Program-made: the position numbers and the translations under genes
Assembly: GCA_017887325.1 (NCBI GenBank)
Contig: JAGHIE010000008.1
Span: 55,189-119,188, forward strand
Direction: 5' to 3'
DNA from: Oscillospiraceae bacterium
GTDB taxonomy: Bacteria; Bacillota; Clostridia; Oscillospirales; Ruminococcaceae
DNA: 64,000 nucleotides
Shown: positions 1 to 9,312 of the stretch, one piece after another
Position numbering within the stretch: the first letter of the stretch is position 1
Layout of the letters: each line of letters opens with the position of its first letter
Notes under the pieces: model-generated
Seen by the model: only the letters and a program-made list of their open reading frames with translations
Databases searched by the model: none
What the model was told of the DNA's origin: nothing

Positions 1-88
1 GAACTTTACCTATCTCTACTCCAGATTTTTGCAACATAGTTCCCATAGCACCATCTAAAACTATCATTTTATCTTTTAAATTTAACAT
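1..88 (-). CDS. metH: methionine synthase, homocysteine S-methyltransferase domain (5' fragment)
   Basis: Only the first 29 codons lie in the window, and the ORF track does not list it. The translation contains IVLDGAMGTMLQ, the hallmark start of the homocysteine methyltransferase barrel of cobalamin-dependent methionine synthase, which moves a methyl group from methyl-tetrahydrofolate to homocysteine through B12. The ATG overlaps the end of the preceding activation-protein gene in ATGTTAA (7 bases), so translation is probably coupled. It is the last visible gene of the metG-tatD-metF operon. BhmT-like homocysteine methyltransferases share the motif, but the neighbouring activation gene and metF favour MetH. 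Confidence 0.9.
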   Translation of the reverse strand, partial: MLNLKDKMIVLDGAMGTMLQKSGVEIGKV

Positions 89-780
89 CTTGTCCCCTTC
101 TTTCTAAATGCACAGTTTTCTCTATTATTACAATAATCACATTTATTTTCTCTTTTATCTTTTTCTGTTTTTGAAAGTCCTATAATAGCAGTAACTGACT
201 TACAAGGTGTCATCATAAAACTTCTTGTTGTAGTCAAACCTATTTTTTTAGTAGCATCTAGTAGATCTATTATATCTTTTCCTGCTTGCAAAGGTAAATC
301 ACCATATCCTGGGCTATATCTCCAAGTTATATTGTATCCTTCTTTTTTAGCATTTTCTTCTATATCTTTTTCTATCATATCTGCAATACTTTCAACAGCT
401 ACACTCCCACAACTGTCTAATATAACAGATACTTCTGGCTCAATATATGTTTTTATTTTTATTTGTCTATCTAACTCATTGCCTAAAGTTATAGCAATAA
501 GATATATATAATCACAATTTCTCAAATGATTTACTATATCTTTACCTTTTAAACATACAGATGTATTATCAATACTTATTGTTTCATCATCTATAACTTT
601 AATAGAAAACTTTTTATAAACAAATAAACTCTTTATATATTGCAAAGATTGCTTTATTGTATCGTTAATAAGTTTTAAAAAATTGTCAGTTACATTTTCG
701 CTACCATTTGATGCTGAACTTGACATATATCTTAAAACTTCTTTTATATCTAATTCCTCAAGTTTTGTATTTATTATCAT
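82..780 (-). CDS. methionine synthase activation-domain protein (stand-alone)
   Basis: A 232-residue protein matching the vitamin-B12-dependent methionine synthase activation domain, here a separate polypeptide rather than the C-terminus of MetH. Visible signatures are RYSPGYGDLPL near residue 155, the MMTPCKSVTAIIG segment near 190 and a C-terminal cysteine cluster (CDYCNNRENCAFR). In the fused enzyme this domain binds S-adenosylmethionine and remethylates cob(II)alamin after oxidation. Stand-alone versions next to a short metH are known in Clostridia. It starts at ATG after AAAGGTGG, 9 bases behind metF, and overlaps metH by 7 bases. The role follows from family and position. Confidence 0.88.
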   Translation of the reverse strand: MIINTKLEELDIKEVLRYMSSSASNGSENVTDNFLKLINDTIKQSLQYIKSLFVYKKFSIKVIDDETISIDNTSVCLKGKDIVNHLRNCDYIYLIAITLGNELDRQIKIKTYIEPEVSVILDSCGSVAVESIADMIEKDIEENAKKEGYNITWRYSPGYGDLPLQAGKDIIDLLDATKKIGLTTTRSFMMTPCKSVTAIIGLSKTEKDKRENKCDYCNNRENCAFRKKGTRC

Positions 781-789
781 AGTCCACCT

Positions 790-1671
790 TTATTTATTAC
801 TAGATGTAATAATGTTTTTTATACTATTTGTAATATTTGTTGCAACATCTACATTATTCATTGTATATAAATGAATACCCCTAACATCGTTTGCTACTAA
901 ATCAATTATTTGATTTGTTGCATAATAAATCCCAGCATCTTTTAATGCAATTGGATCATCTGAATATTTACTTAAAATCTTAGTTAAAGCTCTAGGCAAA
1001 CTAGCCCCACACATTGATACAATTCTTTGTATTTGATTTTTATTCACAATAGGCATTATTCCTGCTTCAACAGGTATGTTTATATTTGCTTTTTGAAGTT
1101 TATCCATAAAAGTATAAAAATGTTCATTATCAAAAAACAATTGAGTTATTAAACTTGTTACACCTGCATCTATTTTTCTCTTTAAGTTTTCTATATCTTG
1201 ATATATAGTGTCACAATCAGAATGACACTCTGGATAACAAGCTCCTAAAACATTAAATGAGTCATCATATTTTTTTATAAATTCAACTAAATCACTAGCA
1301 TACTTAAAATCGTTTTTAGGTATTACTGTATCCGATTTATCCCCTCTTAAAGCTAAAATATTTTGAACATTATTTTTTTTAAGATTGTCTAAAGTTTTGA
1401 TTATGTCTTCTTTAGTTGAATTTAGACAAGTTAAATGTGACACAGGTTCTATATTGTATTCGCTTTTTATTAATGAAGCTATTTCGCAAGTTTTATTTTG
1501 TTGTGTATCACTTCCACCTGCACCATATGTAACACTTATAAAATCTACTGGTAATCCTCTAAGCCCATATAGAGTATTATAAACAGTGTCTATTGAATTT
1601 GTTTTTTTAGGTGGGAATACTTCCAACGAGTATACGACTTTTTTGTGTTTAAATAAATTTTCTATATTCAT
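790..1671 (-). CDS. metF: methylenetetrahydrofolate reductase
   Basis: A 293-residue FAD enzyme of the MetF family, which reduces 5,10-methylene-THF to 5-methyl-THF, the methyl donor for MetH two genes downstream. The sequence has the usual start (SLEVFPPK), the VTYGAGGS segment near residue 50, the LALRGD segment near 105 and the ITQLFFD segment near 180. The ORF track begins four codons earlier at a TTG, but a GGAGGG site lies just ahead of the internal ATG at 1671, so the protein begins MNIENLF. It sits between tatD and the activation-protein gene, in the same transcript as metG. Confidence 0.95.
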   Translation of the reverse strand: MNIENLFKHKKVVYSLEVFPPKKTNSIDTVYNTLYGLRGLPVDFISVTYGAGGSDTQQNKTCEIASLIKSEYNIEPVSHLTCLNSTKEDIIKTLDNLKKNNVQNILALRGDKSDTVIPKNDFKYASDLVEFIKKYDDSFNVLGACYPECHSDCDTIYQDIENLKRKIDAGVTSLITQLFFDNEHFYTFMDKLQKANINIPVEAGIMPIVNKNQIQRIVSMCGASLPRALTKILSKYSDDPIALKDAGIYYATNQIIDLVANDVRGIHLYTMNNVDVATNITNSIKNIITSSNK

Positions 1672-1691
1672 TCTACCCTCCAAAATACACC

Positions 1692-2465
1692 CTATTTTAT
1701 ATTAAATAAATCACAAGTATTTTTATTTGCTATATCAATCATTTCTTGAGTGCTAACACCTTTTAATAAAGCCATAGCTGTTGCTGTATATTCTATCAAA
1801 CTTGAATCACAGCGTTTTCCTCTAAAAGGAGTAGGCGCCATATAAGGACAATCTGTTTCTAATAACAATCTATCAACAGGAATTTCTAAAACAGCTTCTT
1901 TTGCTTTTTTAGCATTGTTAAATGTCAAAACTCCTGTAAAGCCTAAATACATACCAAGTTTTACAATTTCTTTTGCTGTTTCAGCAGAACCTGAAAAACA
2001 ATGAACAACACCTTTTGGTTTATATTTTTTCAATAACTCCATAGTGTCTTGAGTTGCTTCTCTAGAATGTATTATTACAGGTAAATCTAATTCCTTTGCC
2101 AAAATTAATTGTTCTTCAAAAACTTTTTGTTGCTGTGCTGGACTTGCACCATCTGTATAATGGTAGTCAAGTCCAATTTCACCTATAGCAACAACTTTTT
2201 CATTTTTTGCAAGATCTCTTAATATATCAATATAATTATCTGGTAAATTCTCACAATCTCCAGGATGTATGCCTACACTACAATAAAAAAACGGATATTT
2301 ATTTGCCAATTCTATGCTATTTTTTGATGTTTGAATACTACATCCAATATTTATAACATTTGTTACCCCAGACTCTTGTATTTTTTTTATTACTTCGTCT
2401 AAATCATCAGCAAAAGCTACATCATCATAATGAGCATGTGAATCAAATATATTATTATAACTCAA
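1692..2465 (-). CDS. tatD: TatD family metal-dependent deoxyribonuclease
   Basis: A 257-residue TIM-barrel metal hydrolase. Metal ligands are visible as FDSHAHYDD at the N-terminus, GEIGLDYH near residue 95, a His in PVIIHSR near 130, VHCFSG near 155 and ETDCPYMAP near 205. TatD proteins are 3'-5' exonucleases or deoxyribonucleases. tatD very often follows metG in Firmicutes, as here, 16 bases behind it. The start codon is TTG after AAGGAAG; no in-frame ATG precedes the first metal motif, so the TTG is well supported. Confidence 0.93.
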   Translation of the reverse strand: MSYNNIFDSHAHYDDVAFADDLDEVIKKIQESGVTNVINIGCSIQTSKNSIELANKYPFFYCSVGIHPGDCENLPDNYIDILRDLAKNEKVVAIGEIGLDYHYTDGASPAQQQKVFEEQLILAKELDLPVIIHSREATQDTMELLKKYKPKGVVHCFSGSAETAKEIVKLGMYLGFTGVLTFNNAKKAKEAVLEIPVDRLLLETDCPYMAPTPFRGKRCDSSLIEYTATAMALLKGVSTQEMIDIANKNTCDLFNIK

Positions 2466-2481
2466 ATTTATCTTCCTTTAA

Positions 2482-4431
2482 TTATCTAATTTTAGCACCA
2501 GCTGGTATACTTTCATCAACCATGATAACTTTTACATCACCATTTGGACAGTCAGCAGCAAGTACCATACCATTACTCATAACGCCTCTTAATTTAACAG
2601 GTTTTAAGTTTGATACGATAATTACATTTTTACCTATTAAATCTTCAGGTTTATACCATGTTGCAATACCTGATACAACTTGTCTTGTACCTTCTCCATC
2701 ATCTAATTGTAAACATAAAAGTTTATCAGATTTTTTTACTGGTTCGCATTCTAAGATTTTTGCAACTCTAAGTTCAACTTTAGAGAAATCCTCAATACCA
2801 ATAATTACACCTTCAACTTCTTCTTTTTCTTCTTTTTTAGTTTCTTTTTTTAGTGCTTTTTGTTTTTCTTCAATTTCTTTTGCAATTTCTTCTAACATTT
2901 TCTTTTCATCAATTCTTGCAAAAAGAGGTGTTGCTTCATTAACTTTACCTTCTTTTAAAGCACCAAATTCATTTAAAGATTCAATATCTTTTATGTCACA
3001 ATTGATTTGACCAAAGATTTTTTCAGCAGTTTCTGGTAAAAATGGAATTAATAATACAGCAATAAATCTAATTGTTTCTAATAGATTATATAAAACAGTT
3101 CTTAATCTGTCTGCATTTGCTTCGTCTTTAGCTAGAGCCCATGGTGCTGTTTCATCAATGTATTTATTGCTACGACGAGCTAAAGCCATAACAGCTTCTA
3201 AAGCGTCAGCAACTTTAAATTCATTCATTAATCTAATAACTTCTTTAGCTGTATCAACACTAAATTGTTTTAATTCGTTGTCTAAATCTTCACAAACATT
3301 TTTATTAACAACTTCACCAGCAAAATATTTGTTACTCATAGCAACTGTACGATTTACTAAGTTACCTAAAGTATTAGCTAAATCTGCATTAAATCTGCCA
3401 ATAAGTGATTCATAAGTTATAGAACCATCTTGAGCATAAGGCATTTCTCTTAAACAATAATATCTTACACCATCAACAGTAAATCTCTTAGCTAATTCAT
3501 CAGCATACATAACATTACCTTTAGATTTACTCATTTTATCTTCACCGAATAACATCCATGGGTGACCAAATATTTTCTTAGGTAATGGTAAATCTAAAGC
3601 CATTAACATGATTGGCCAATAGATTGTATGGAATCTTAAAATATCTTTACCGATGATATGAACATCACAAGGCCAATATTTGTTAAATTGCTCACTGCTT
3701 CCGTCTGGGTCATAACCAATACCTGTGATATAGTTTGTTAAAGCATCTATCCAAACATAAACTACATGTTTAGGGTCAAAATCTACAGGAACTCCCCATT
3801 TAAAAGATGTTCTAGATACACATAAATCTTGTAATCCTGGTTTTAAGAAGTTGTTTACCATTTCTCTTTTTCTTGATTCTGGTTGAATAAAGTCAGGATG
3901 TTCTTCAATATATTGCATTAATCTATCTTGATATTTGCTCATTTTAAAGAAGTATGATTCTTCTTTTGTTTTTTCAACTTTTCTACCACAGTCTGGGCAA
4001 CAACCATCAACTAATTGTGTTTCTGTCCAGAAACTTTCACAAGGAGTACAGTATAAACCTTCATACTCACTCTTATAGATATCACCTTGTTCGTAGAATT
4101 TTTTAAATATTTTTTTAACCACTTCTTCATGGTCTTTATCTGTTGTTCTAATAAATTTATCATAAGAAAAATTCATTAAATCCCAAGTGTCTTTAATTTC
4201 ACCAGCAATTTTATCAACATATTGTTGTGGTGTCATATTTGCTTTTTGTGCTAATTCTTCAATTTTTTGTCCATGTTCATCTGTACCTGTTTGGAAAAAT
4301 ACATCTTTTCCCATTAATCTTTGAAATCTTGCAACAGCATCACTTAAAATAATTTCATAAACATTACCTATATGTGGTTTTCTTGATGCATATGCAATAG
4401 CAGTTGTTAAATAATAAGTTTCTTTACACAT
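2482..4431 (-). CDS. metG: methionyl-tRNA synthetase with C-terminal tRNA-binding domain
   Basis: A 649-residue class I aminoacyl-tRNA synthetase that charges tRNA-Met. The HIGH-type motif appears as PHIGN near residue 20, the KMSKS loop as DKMSKSKG near 300, and a CTPC/CPDC knuckle near 130-150 looks like the single zinc-knuckle type. An acidic/lysine-rich linker (about 500-535) precedes an EMAP-II/Trbp111-like domain (GIEDFSKVELRVAKI, about 540-649) that binds tRNA and dimerises. ATG follows AGGAGG. It is the first gene after the Met T-box and heads the operon metG-tatD-metF-activation protein-metH. Confidence 0.97.
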   Translation of the reverse strand: MCKETYYLTTAIAYASRKPHIGNVYEIILSDAVARFQRLMGKDVFFQTGTDEHGQKIEELAQKANMTPQQYVDKIAGEIKDTWDLMNFSYDKFIRTTDKDHEEVVKKIFKKFYEQGDIYKSEYEGLYCTPCESFWTETQLVDGCCPDCGRKVEKTKEESYFFKMSKYQDRLMQYIEEHPDFIQPESRKREMVNNFLKPGLQDLCVSRTSFKWGVPVDFDPKHVVYVWIDALTNYITGIGYDPDGSSEQFNKYWPCDVHIIGKDILRFHTIYWPIMLMALDLPLPKKIFGHPWMLFGEDKMSKSKGNVMYADELAKRFTVDGVRYYCLREMPYAQDGSITYESLIGRFNADLANTLGNLVNRTVAMSNKYFAGEVVNKNVCEDLDNELKQFSVDTAKEVIRLMNEFKVADALEAVMALARRSNKYIDETAPWALAKDEANADRLRTVLYNLLETIRFIAVLLIPFLPETAEKIFGQINCDIKDIESLNEFGALKEGKVNEATPLFARIDEKKMLEEIAKEIEEKQKALKKETKKEEKEEVEGVIIGIEDFSKVELRVAKILECEPVKKSDKLLCLQLDDGEGTRQVVSGIATWYKPEDLIGKNVIIVSNLKPVKLRGVMSNGMVLAADCPNGDVKVIMVDESIPAGAKIR

Positions 4432-4454
4432 AATAATATCCTCCTATTTTTACA

Positions 4455-4729
4455 AAACAAAAAACTCTCGCCTTGAAACTTTTCAAGGACGAGAGTATCA
4501 ATTTACTTACTTTCGTGGTACCACCTTAAATTTATTTGTATAAAATTTAATACAAACCTCATTTAGCTATAACGGGCACCCCGTTGAGTTCTAACTTATT
4601 AAAGCTCAAACCCACAGCTCCAAGACCATCTTCTGCAAACACTTCTTTGTTTAGGTTTCAGCAAATCCTAAACTCTCTGTAAAAGGTTATTTACATACTC
4701 TTCTTTTCAACGCTTTTAATACAATATCT
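4455..4729 (-). promoter_or_regulatory. T-box leader, probably methionine-specific
   Basis: On the minus strand the leader has a stem I region, the T-box core GGTGGTACCACG (4514-4525) and, 3' of it, a terminator stem (CTCTCG...CGAGAG, 4465-4495) with a T-run. In the distal part of stem I an ATG triplet (4627-4629, in GAAGATGGTC) sits where the specifier codon should be, matching metG downstream. T-boxes sense uncharged tRNA and switch off the terminator. The class call is firm. The specifier assignment is by eye, without a folded model. Confidence 0.92.
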
Positions 4730-4735
4730 AATATA

Positions 4736-4765
4736 AGTATATAACATATATTAATAAAAAGTCAA
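4736..4765 (-). promoter_or_regulatory. promoter of the metG operon
   Basis: TTGACT (-35, 4760-4765) and TATACT (-10, 4736-4741) are separated by 18 bases on the minus strand, directly upstream of the T-box and only a few bases from the MATE stop codon. Confidence 0.75.
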
Positions 4766-4773
4766 GATAAGCA

Positions 4774-6114
4774 CTACCTTCTAAAACTTTCTAAGTTTTT
4801 AACATTCTTATAATAGTAAATGCATAAGAATACACCAGCACCTACCCAAGCTAATATATCAGCAACAGCAATACCGTTAAATCCTAATATAACAGGGAAG
4901 ATAAATGACATTCCTAATCTTATACCTAATTCTAAAAATCCAGATATCATAGAAACCATAGAATTTCCTAAACCTCTTAATGCACTACCATATACAATCA
5001 ATAAACCTAAAACAGCATATAGTGTTGAGCTTATTAACAAGTATTCTCTTGCATATTTTGCCATTTCTGCTGATTTGTCTCCTGAAATAAACAAACTTGT
5101 TAAAACAGGGCCTAGGAAGAATATTACAGACATGCCTATTACAGCTGTTGTAACTACAATTATTATTGATTTTTTAACCCCGTCTTTAATTCTGCCAAAT
5201 TCTCTAGCTCCCAAGTTTTGAGCAACATATGTAGTTAAAGCAAGACCTAATGAAAACATTGGTTGATGACATAATTGTTGAACTCTACTAGCTGCTGTAT
5301 ATGCTGCCACTACTGTTGACCCAAAACCATTTATAATTACTTGTAATATTAAAATACCAAGACCTGTAACAGAGTTTTGGAAAGCAGTAGGCAAACCTAT
5401 TCTAATAAGTTCTACAATCATTTGAGTGTCTATTCTCCAGTCGCCTTTTTTTAGTCTTAAAATAGGATGTTTAAAGTACATATAAACTAAACATAATAGA
5501 TAAGATATACCTTGAGCAATAACTGTGGCATATGCAACACCTGCTACACCCATATTAAATGAAAGCACAAACAATAAGTCTAATCCTACATTTAATATAG
5601 AAGCTACTATTAAGAAATACAACGGTGTTTTACTATCTCCAACTGCTCTTAAAATAGCTGAAATAAGATTATAAAATATGATTGCTATTACACCAAAGAA
5701 AGATACTTGTAAATATGCTACCGAGTTATCCATTATATCGCTTGGTGTATTCATAAGTTTTAATACTGGTCTTGTTGTCAATGTACCTAAAATAGTAACT
5801 ACCACTGAAATAGCAAGCGCTAAAATATTAGACATAGCCATAGCTTTTCTAACGCCGTCATAATCACCTGCACCAAATTTATGTGATACTGTAATAGAAA
5901 AACCAGCAGTAAGTCCCATAGCAAATCCTATAATAGTAAACAAAAACGAACCTGTAGCACCAACGGCAGCTAATGCAGTTGGTCCTACGTATTTTCCAAC
6001 TACCATAGCATCTATCATTGAATAAAATTGTTGAAATATATTACCTAATAACATAGGTATAGCGAATAAAATAATCAGCTTTGAGGGACTACCCTTTGTC
6101 ATATCTTTTGTCAT
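4774..6114 (-). CDS. MATE family multidrug/cation exporter
   Basis: A 446-residue inner-membrane protein with about 12 hydrophobic segments in two halves. The N-terminus (GSPSKLIILFAIPMLLGNIFQQFYSMIDAMVVGKYVG) is typical of the NorM/DinF-like MATE fold: an IP.L.G...Q..Y...D...VG pattern, repeated in the second half as RIGLPTAFQNSVTGLG. MATE proteins use Na+ or H+ gradients to expel drugs or metabolites; the substrate cannot be told. ATG follows GGGGAG. It ends only 9 bases before the metG promoter and probably forms its own unit, or follows rimI. Confidence 0.92.
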   Translation of the reverse strand: MTKDMTKGSPSKLIILFAIPMLLGNIFQQFYSMIDAMVVGKYVGPTALAAVGATGSFLFTIIGFAMGLTAGFSITVSHKFGAGDYDGVRKAMAMSNILALAISVVVTILGTLTTRPVLKLMNTPSDIMDNSVAYLQVSFFGVIAIIFYNLISAILRAVGDSKTPLYFLIVASILNVGLDLLFVLSFNMGVAGVAYATVIAQGISYLLCLVYMYFKHPILRLKKGDWRIDTQMIVELIRIGLPTAFQNSVTGLGILILQVIINGFGSTVVAAYTAASRVQQLCHQPMFSLGLALTTYVAQNLGAREFGRIKDGVKKSIIIVVTTAVIGMSVIFFLGPVLTSLFISGDKSAEMAKYAREYLLISSTLYAVLGLLIVYGSALRGLGNSMVSMISGFLELGIRLGMSFIFPVILGFNGIAVADILAWVGAGVFLCIYYYKNVKNLESFRR

Positions 6115-6150
6115 AAAAATCTCCCCTTATGAACATTGTTAAATCTGTTA

Positions 6151-6600
6151 TTAATCAATTGTTAGATCATATAAAATTGCATCTTCTATTGGATTGTTGT
6201 AATAATTTTTTCTTTCCCCTACTTTTACAAATCCTATTTTTTCATAAAAGTTTATTGCTACATTATTAGATTTTCTAACTTCTAACATATATCTCTCAAT
6301 ACCTTCTGATTTTGCTAACTCAATTAATTTATCCATTAACATTAAGCCCAGTTTTTTCCCTCGATATTGATTAGATACAGCTATGTTAGTAATATCTCCC
6401 TCTGACAATATGTGTCTTACATTCACAAAGCCTATAACCTTTTTATCATCTAGCAATACAAGTGTCCTTGCTAAATCGTTATCGATTTCTTCTTCAATAC
6501 TTTTCCTGCTCCACTTTTCAACAAAATTTTCGCAGTATATTTTAAAAACTCCATCTACATATTCTTTTGACATTTTCACAACTGAGTAATTATTTTCCAT
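6151..6600 (-). CDS. rimI: GNAT acetyltransferase, RimI type
   Basis: A 149-residue N-acetyltransferase. The acetyl-CoA binding motif is VSNQYRGKKLGLMLM (Q/RxxGxG/A type) near residue 78, and YMLEVRKSNNVAINFYEKIGF near 105 is the RimI hallmark. RimI acetylates the N-terminus of ribosomal protein S18. It starts 8 bases behind the polA stop, in the same transcript. RimI is hard to separate from other short GNATs, so the symbol is tentative while the family is certain. Confidence 0.75.
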   Translation of the reverse strand: MENNYSVVKMSKEYVDGVFKIYCENFVEKWSRKSIEEEIDNDLARTLVLLDDKKVIGFVNVRHILSEGDITNIAVSNQYRGKKLGLMLMDKLIELAKSEGIERYMLEVRKSNNVAINFYEKIGFVKVGERKNYYNNPIEDAILYDLTID

Positions 6601-6608
6601 GATATAAA

Positions 6609-9167
6609 CTACCCCTTTGCTTCTAACCAGTTATCTCCAATGTTAGCATCACATATTAATCTTACTGATAAGTTAACAGCATTTTCCATTTCTTCTTTTA
6701 ATATATCTGCTATCATTTTTGCATGTTCTTTTGGAGCTTCTATAATAAGTTCGTCGTGTACTTGTAATATCAATTTTGCATCAATATCCAATGTTTTTAG
6801 CTTATTATATACTTTTATCATTGCTATTTTTATTATATCAGCAGCAGTTCCTTGAATTGGTGTGTTTAGTGCAATTCTTTTTGCATTTGCTTGAACAATT
6901 TTATTTGTAGAATTAATTTCTGCCAAATCTCTTTTACGATTATATATTGTTTTTACATAACCATTCTCTTTAGCATACTCAACTACATCTTCCATATATT
7001 TTTTTACACCATTATAAGTTTTCAAATATTCATCTATATAAGCTTTTGCCTCTGCAACTGATACATGTATATCTTTTGACAAAGAAAAAGCACCTATTCC
7101 ATAAACTATACCAAAGTTTATAGCTTTCGCTCTGCCTCTTAATTCTGATGTTACTTGTTCTATTGGTGTTTTAAATACCTTCGAAGCAGTCATAGTATGA
7201 ATATCTACATTATCTATAAATGCTTGTTGCATATTTTTATCATCTGCAATATGAGCTAATATTCTAAGTTCAATTTGTGAATAGTCTGCATCTATTAATG
7301 TATAACCATCTTTTGCCACAAAGAACTCTCTTATTTTTGACCCTTGTTCAGTTCTTATAGGAATATTTTGTACATTAGGTTCAGTTGAACTGATTCTACC
7401 GGTTCTAGTTTCAGATTGATTAAAAGTAGAATGAACCCTTCCGTCTTCCATAATAACTTTTTCAAGTCCAACTATATATGTTGAATGAAGTTTTGTAAGT
7501 CTTCTATAATCAAGTAAACATTCTATAATAGGGTGTTTACCAAGCAAACCTTCTAAAACCTCTGCATTTGTAGAATAACCTGTCTTTGTTTTCTTTTTAG
7601 CTGGTAGCCCTAAATCTTCAAACAATACAACACCTAATTCTTTTGTTGAATTTGGATTAAATTCTCTACCCGCATAATCAAAAATCTTTTGTTTTATATC
7701 ATCTATTTGATGTTGTAAACTTACGCCATATTCTTTTAATTTTTCTAAATCTATTTTGAAACCTTCTTGCTCCATACTAGCCAAAACTTCACACAAAGGC
7801 AATTCAATATCCTCTAAAAGAGATAACATCTGTTCTTCTTCTAGTCGCTTTAATATTTCATCACACAAATAACTAAAAGGAGCGACATTTTGATATTCTT
7901 CTTGTACATCAAAAGCGCTGTATGGCAAATATTTTTGTATCAAATTAGATAATTCATAATTTTTTGACGATACATTTAAAAGATATGCACCAAGCTCTAA
8001 ATCAAATTTTAAATTAGTTAAATTTAAATGATTGTCGTTTGCTAATTTAAAAAATCTTTTTGCCATAAATGTTCTTTTTGGTAAGTCAGATTTTAAAATA
8101 GTTTGCAAAATTACATCGTCTACATTATCTTTACATATAACTATTTTGTCATTAAATGTAAAATATAGATTATCTTCAATCAAAAGAAAATCTATTTTAC
8201 CATTTTCTTTCAATAGATTATTTATTTCTTCAATTGTTAAATTCTCTAAAACTTCTATCTCAATTTTTTTGTTGTCGTTTTGTTCATCTTCTGCTTGAAG
8301 TTGCCCTATTGATTTAACACCTAATTTATCAAAAAAGCTAAACAACTCTAAATCAGTCAAAATATCTGATACTTTTTGTTCGTCTTTTTCTTTAATTGAT
8401 AAGCTTTCTAAATCACAATCTAATGGAACTTCTAAATAAATTGTTGCTAACTCCTTGCTTAAAAATGCGTTGTCTTTTCCTTCTATTAAAAGCTTTTTAA
8501 CTCTAGGAGTCATTTTTATTTCATCTATATTTTCATATAAATTTTCTACTGTTTGACTTTCTTTTATTAAATTCAAAGCAGTTTTTTCTCCAATTCCTTT
8601 TACACCAGGAATATTGTCAGAACTATCTCCCATTAAAGCTTTTAAATCAATAATTTGTATTGGTTTAATGCCATAATCAAGTTGTATTTGTTCTATATCA
8701 CAATGTAGATTTTCTTTAGTTTTAACCAAACATACATTAGTATTTTCTGTTATTAACTGAAGTGAATCTCTATCACCTGTAGCTATGACGCATTTAATAT
8801 TTTTTTCGTTACACATTCTTGATAATGTGCCTAATATATCATCTGCCTCATAACCTTCTTTTTCTAATATGGTATAACCCAAAGCTCTTAATAAATCTTT
8901 TAAAGGTTGCATTTGACTTCTTAATTCTTCTGGCATACCTTTTCTATTTGCTTTATATTCTTCATATTGTTTGTGTCTAAAAGTTTTTGCCTTTAAATCA
9001 AAAGTAATCGCTACTAAATCTGAAGGATAGTCCTTTTGCAATTTTAATAATATATTGAGAAATCCAAAAATAGCATTTGTATACATTCCCTTTTTATTCA
9101 TAAGTGCCCTTACTCCATAAAAAGCACGATTCAATATACTATTTCCATCTATTGCAAGTAATTTCAT
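6609..9167 (-). CDS. polA: DNA polymerase I
   Basis: An 852-residue repair and Okazaki-fragment polymerase. Domains in order: 5'-nuclease (about 1-290, starting MKLLAIDGNSILNRAFYG, with GDSSDNIPGVKGIGEKTA near 190), a 3'-5' exonuclease-like region (about 310-480) and the family A polymerase (about 490-852, with DYSQIELRILAH, RAKAINFGIVYG and QVHDELIIEAP). The exonuclease region lacks a clear DxE motif (IDFLLIEDNLYF stands where one expects it), so proofreading is probably absent, as in Bacillus stearothermophilus Pol I. ATG follows GAGAGG. It is first in a polA-rimI unit. Confidence 0.97.
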   Translation of the reverse strand: MKLLAIDGNSILNRAFYGVRALMNKKGMYTNAIFGFLNILLKLQKDYPSDLVAITFDLKAKTFRHKQYEEYKANRKGMPEELRSQMQPLKDLLRALGYTILEKEGYEADDILGTLSRMCNEKNIKCVIATGDRDSLQLITENTNVCLVKTKENLHCDIEQIQLDYGIKPIQIIDLKALMGDSSDNIPGVKGIGEKTALNLIKESQTVENLYENIDEIKMTPRVKKLLIEGKDNAFLSKELATIYLEVPLDCDLESLSIKEKDEQKVSDILTDLELFSFFDKLGVKSIGQLQAEDEQNDNKKIEIEVLENLTIEEINNLLKENGKIDFLLIEDNLYFTFNDKIVICKDNVDDVILQTILKSDLPKRTFMAKRFFKLANDNHLNLTNLKFDLELGAYLLNVSSKNYELSNLIQKYLPYSAFDVQEEYQNVAPFSYLCDEILKRLEEEQMLSLLEDIELPLCEVLASMEQEGFKIDLEKLKEYGVSLQHQIDDIKQKIFDYAGREFNPNSTKELGVVLFEDLGLPAKKKTKTGYSTNAEVLEGLLGKHPIIECLLDYRRLTKLHSTYIVGLEKVIMEDGRVHSTFNQSETRTGRISSTEPNVQNIPIRTEQGSKIREFFVAKDGYTLIDADYSQIELRILAHIADDKNMQQAFIDNVDIHTMTASKVFKTPIEQVTSELRGRAKAINFGIVYGIGAFSLSKDIHVSVAEAKAYIDEYLKTYNGVKKYMEDVVEYAKENGYVKTIYNRKRDLAEINSTNKIVQANAKRIALNTPIQGTAADIIKIAMIKVYNKLKTLDIDAKLILQVHDELIIEAPKEHAKMIADILKEEMENAVNLSVRLICDANIGDNWLEAKG

Positions 9168-9312
9168 ATGATACCTCTCTCATTATAATGTACATTTAAA
9201 AGTATTCTCTATTAGTTGAATTTTTATTAGTATTCATTTATAATTGTCTAGAATATAGTTTGTAGTATATCACTTCAAATTGCTTTTTTCAATAATAAGG
9301 AGCGATAAATTT

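Noticed and set aside
2360-3010. 216-codon plus-strand ORF opposite tatD and metG
   Set aside because: It is antisense to two certain genes, has no ribosome site, and its Ser/Phe/Pro-rich translation is what the complement of Lys/Glu-rich coding sequence gives.
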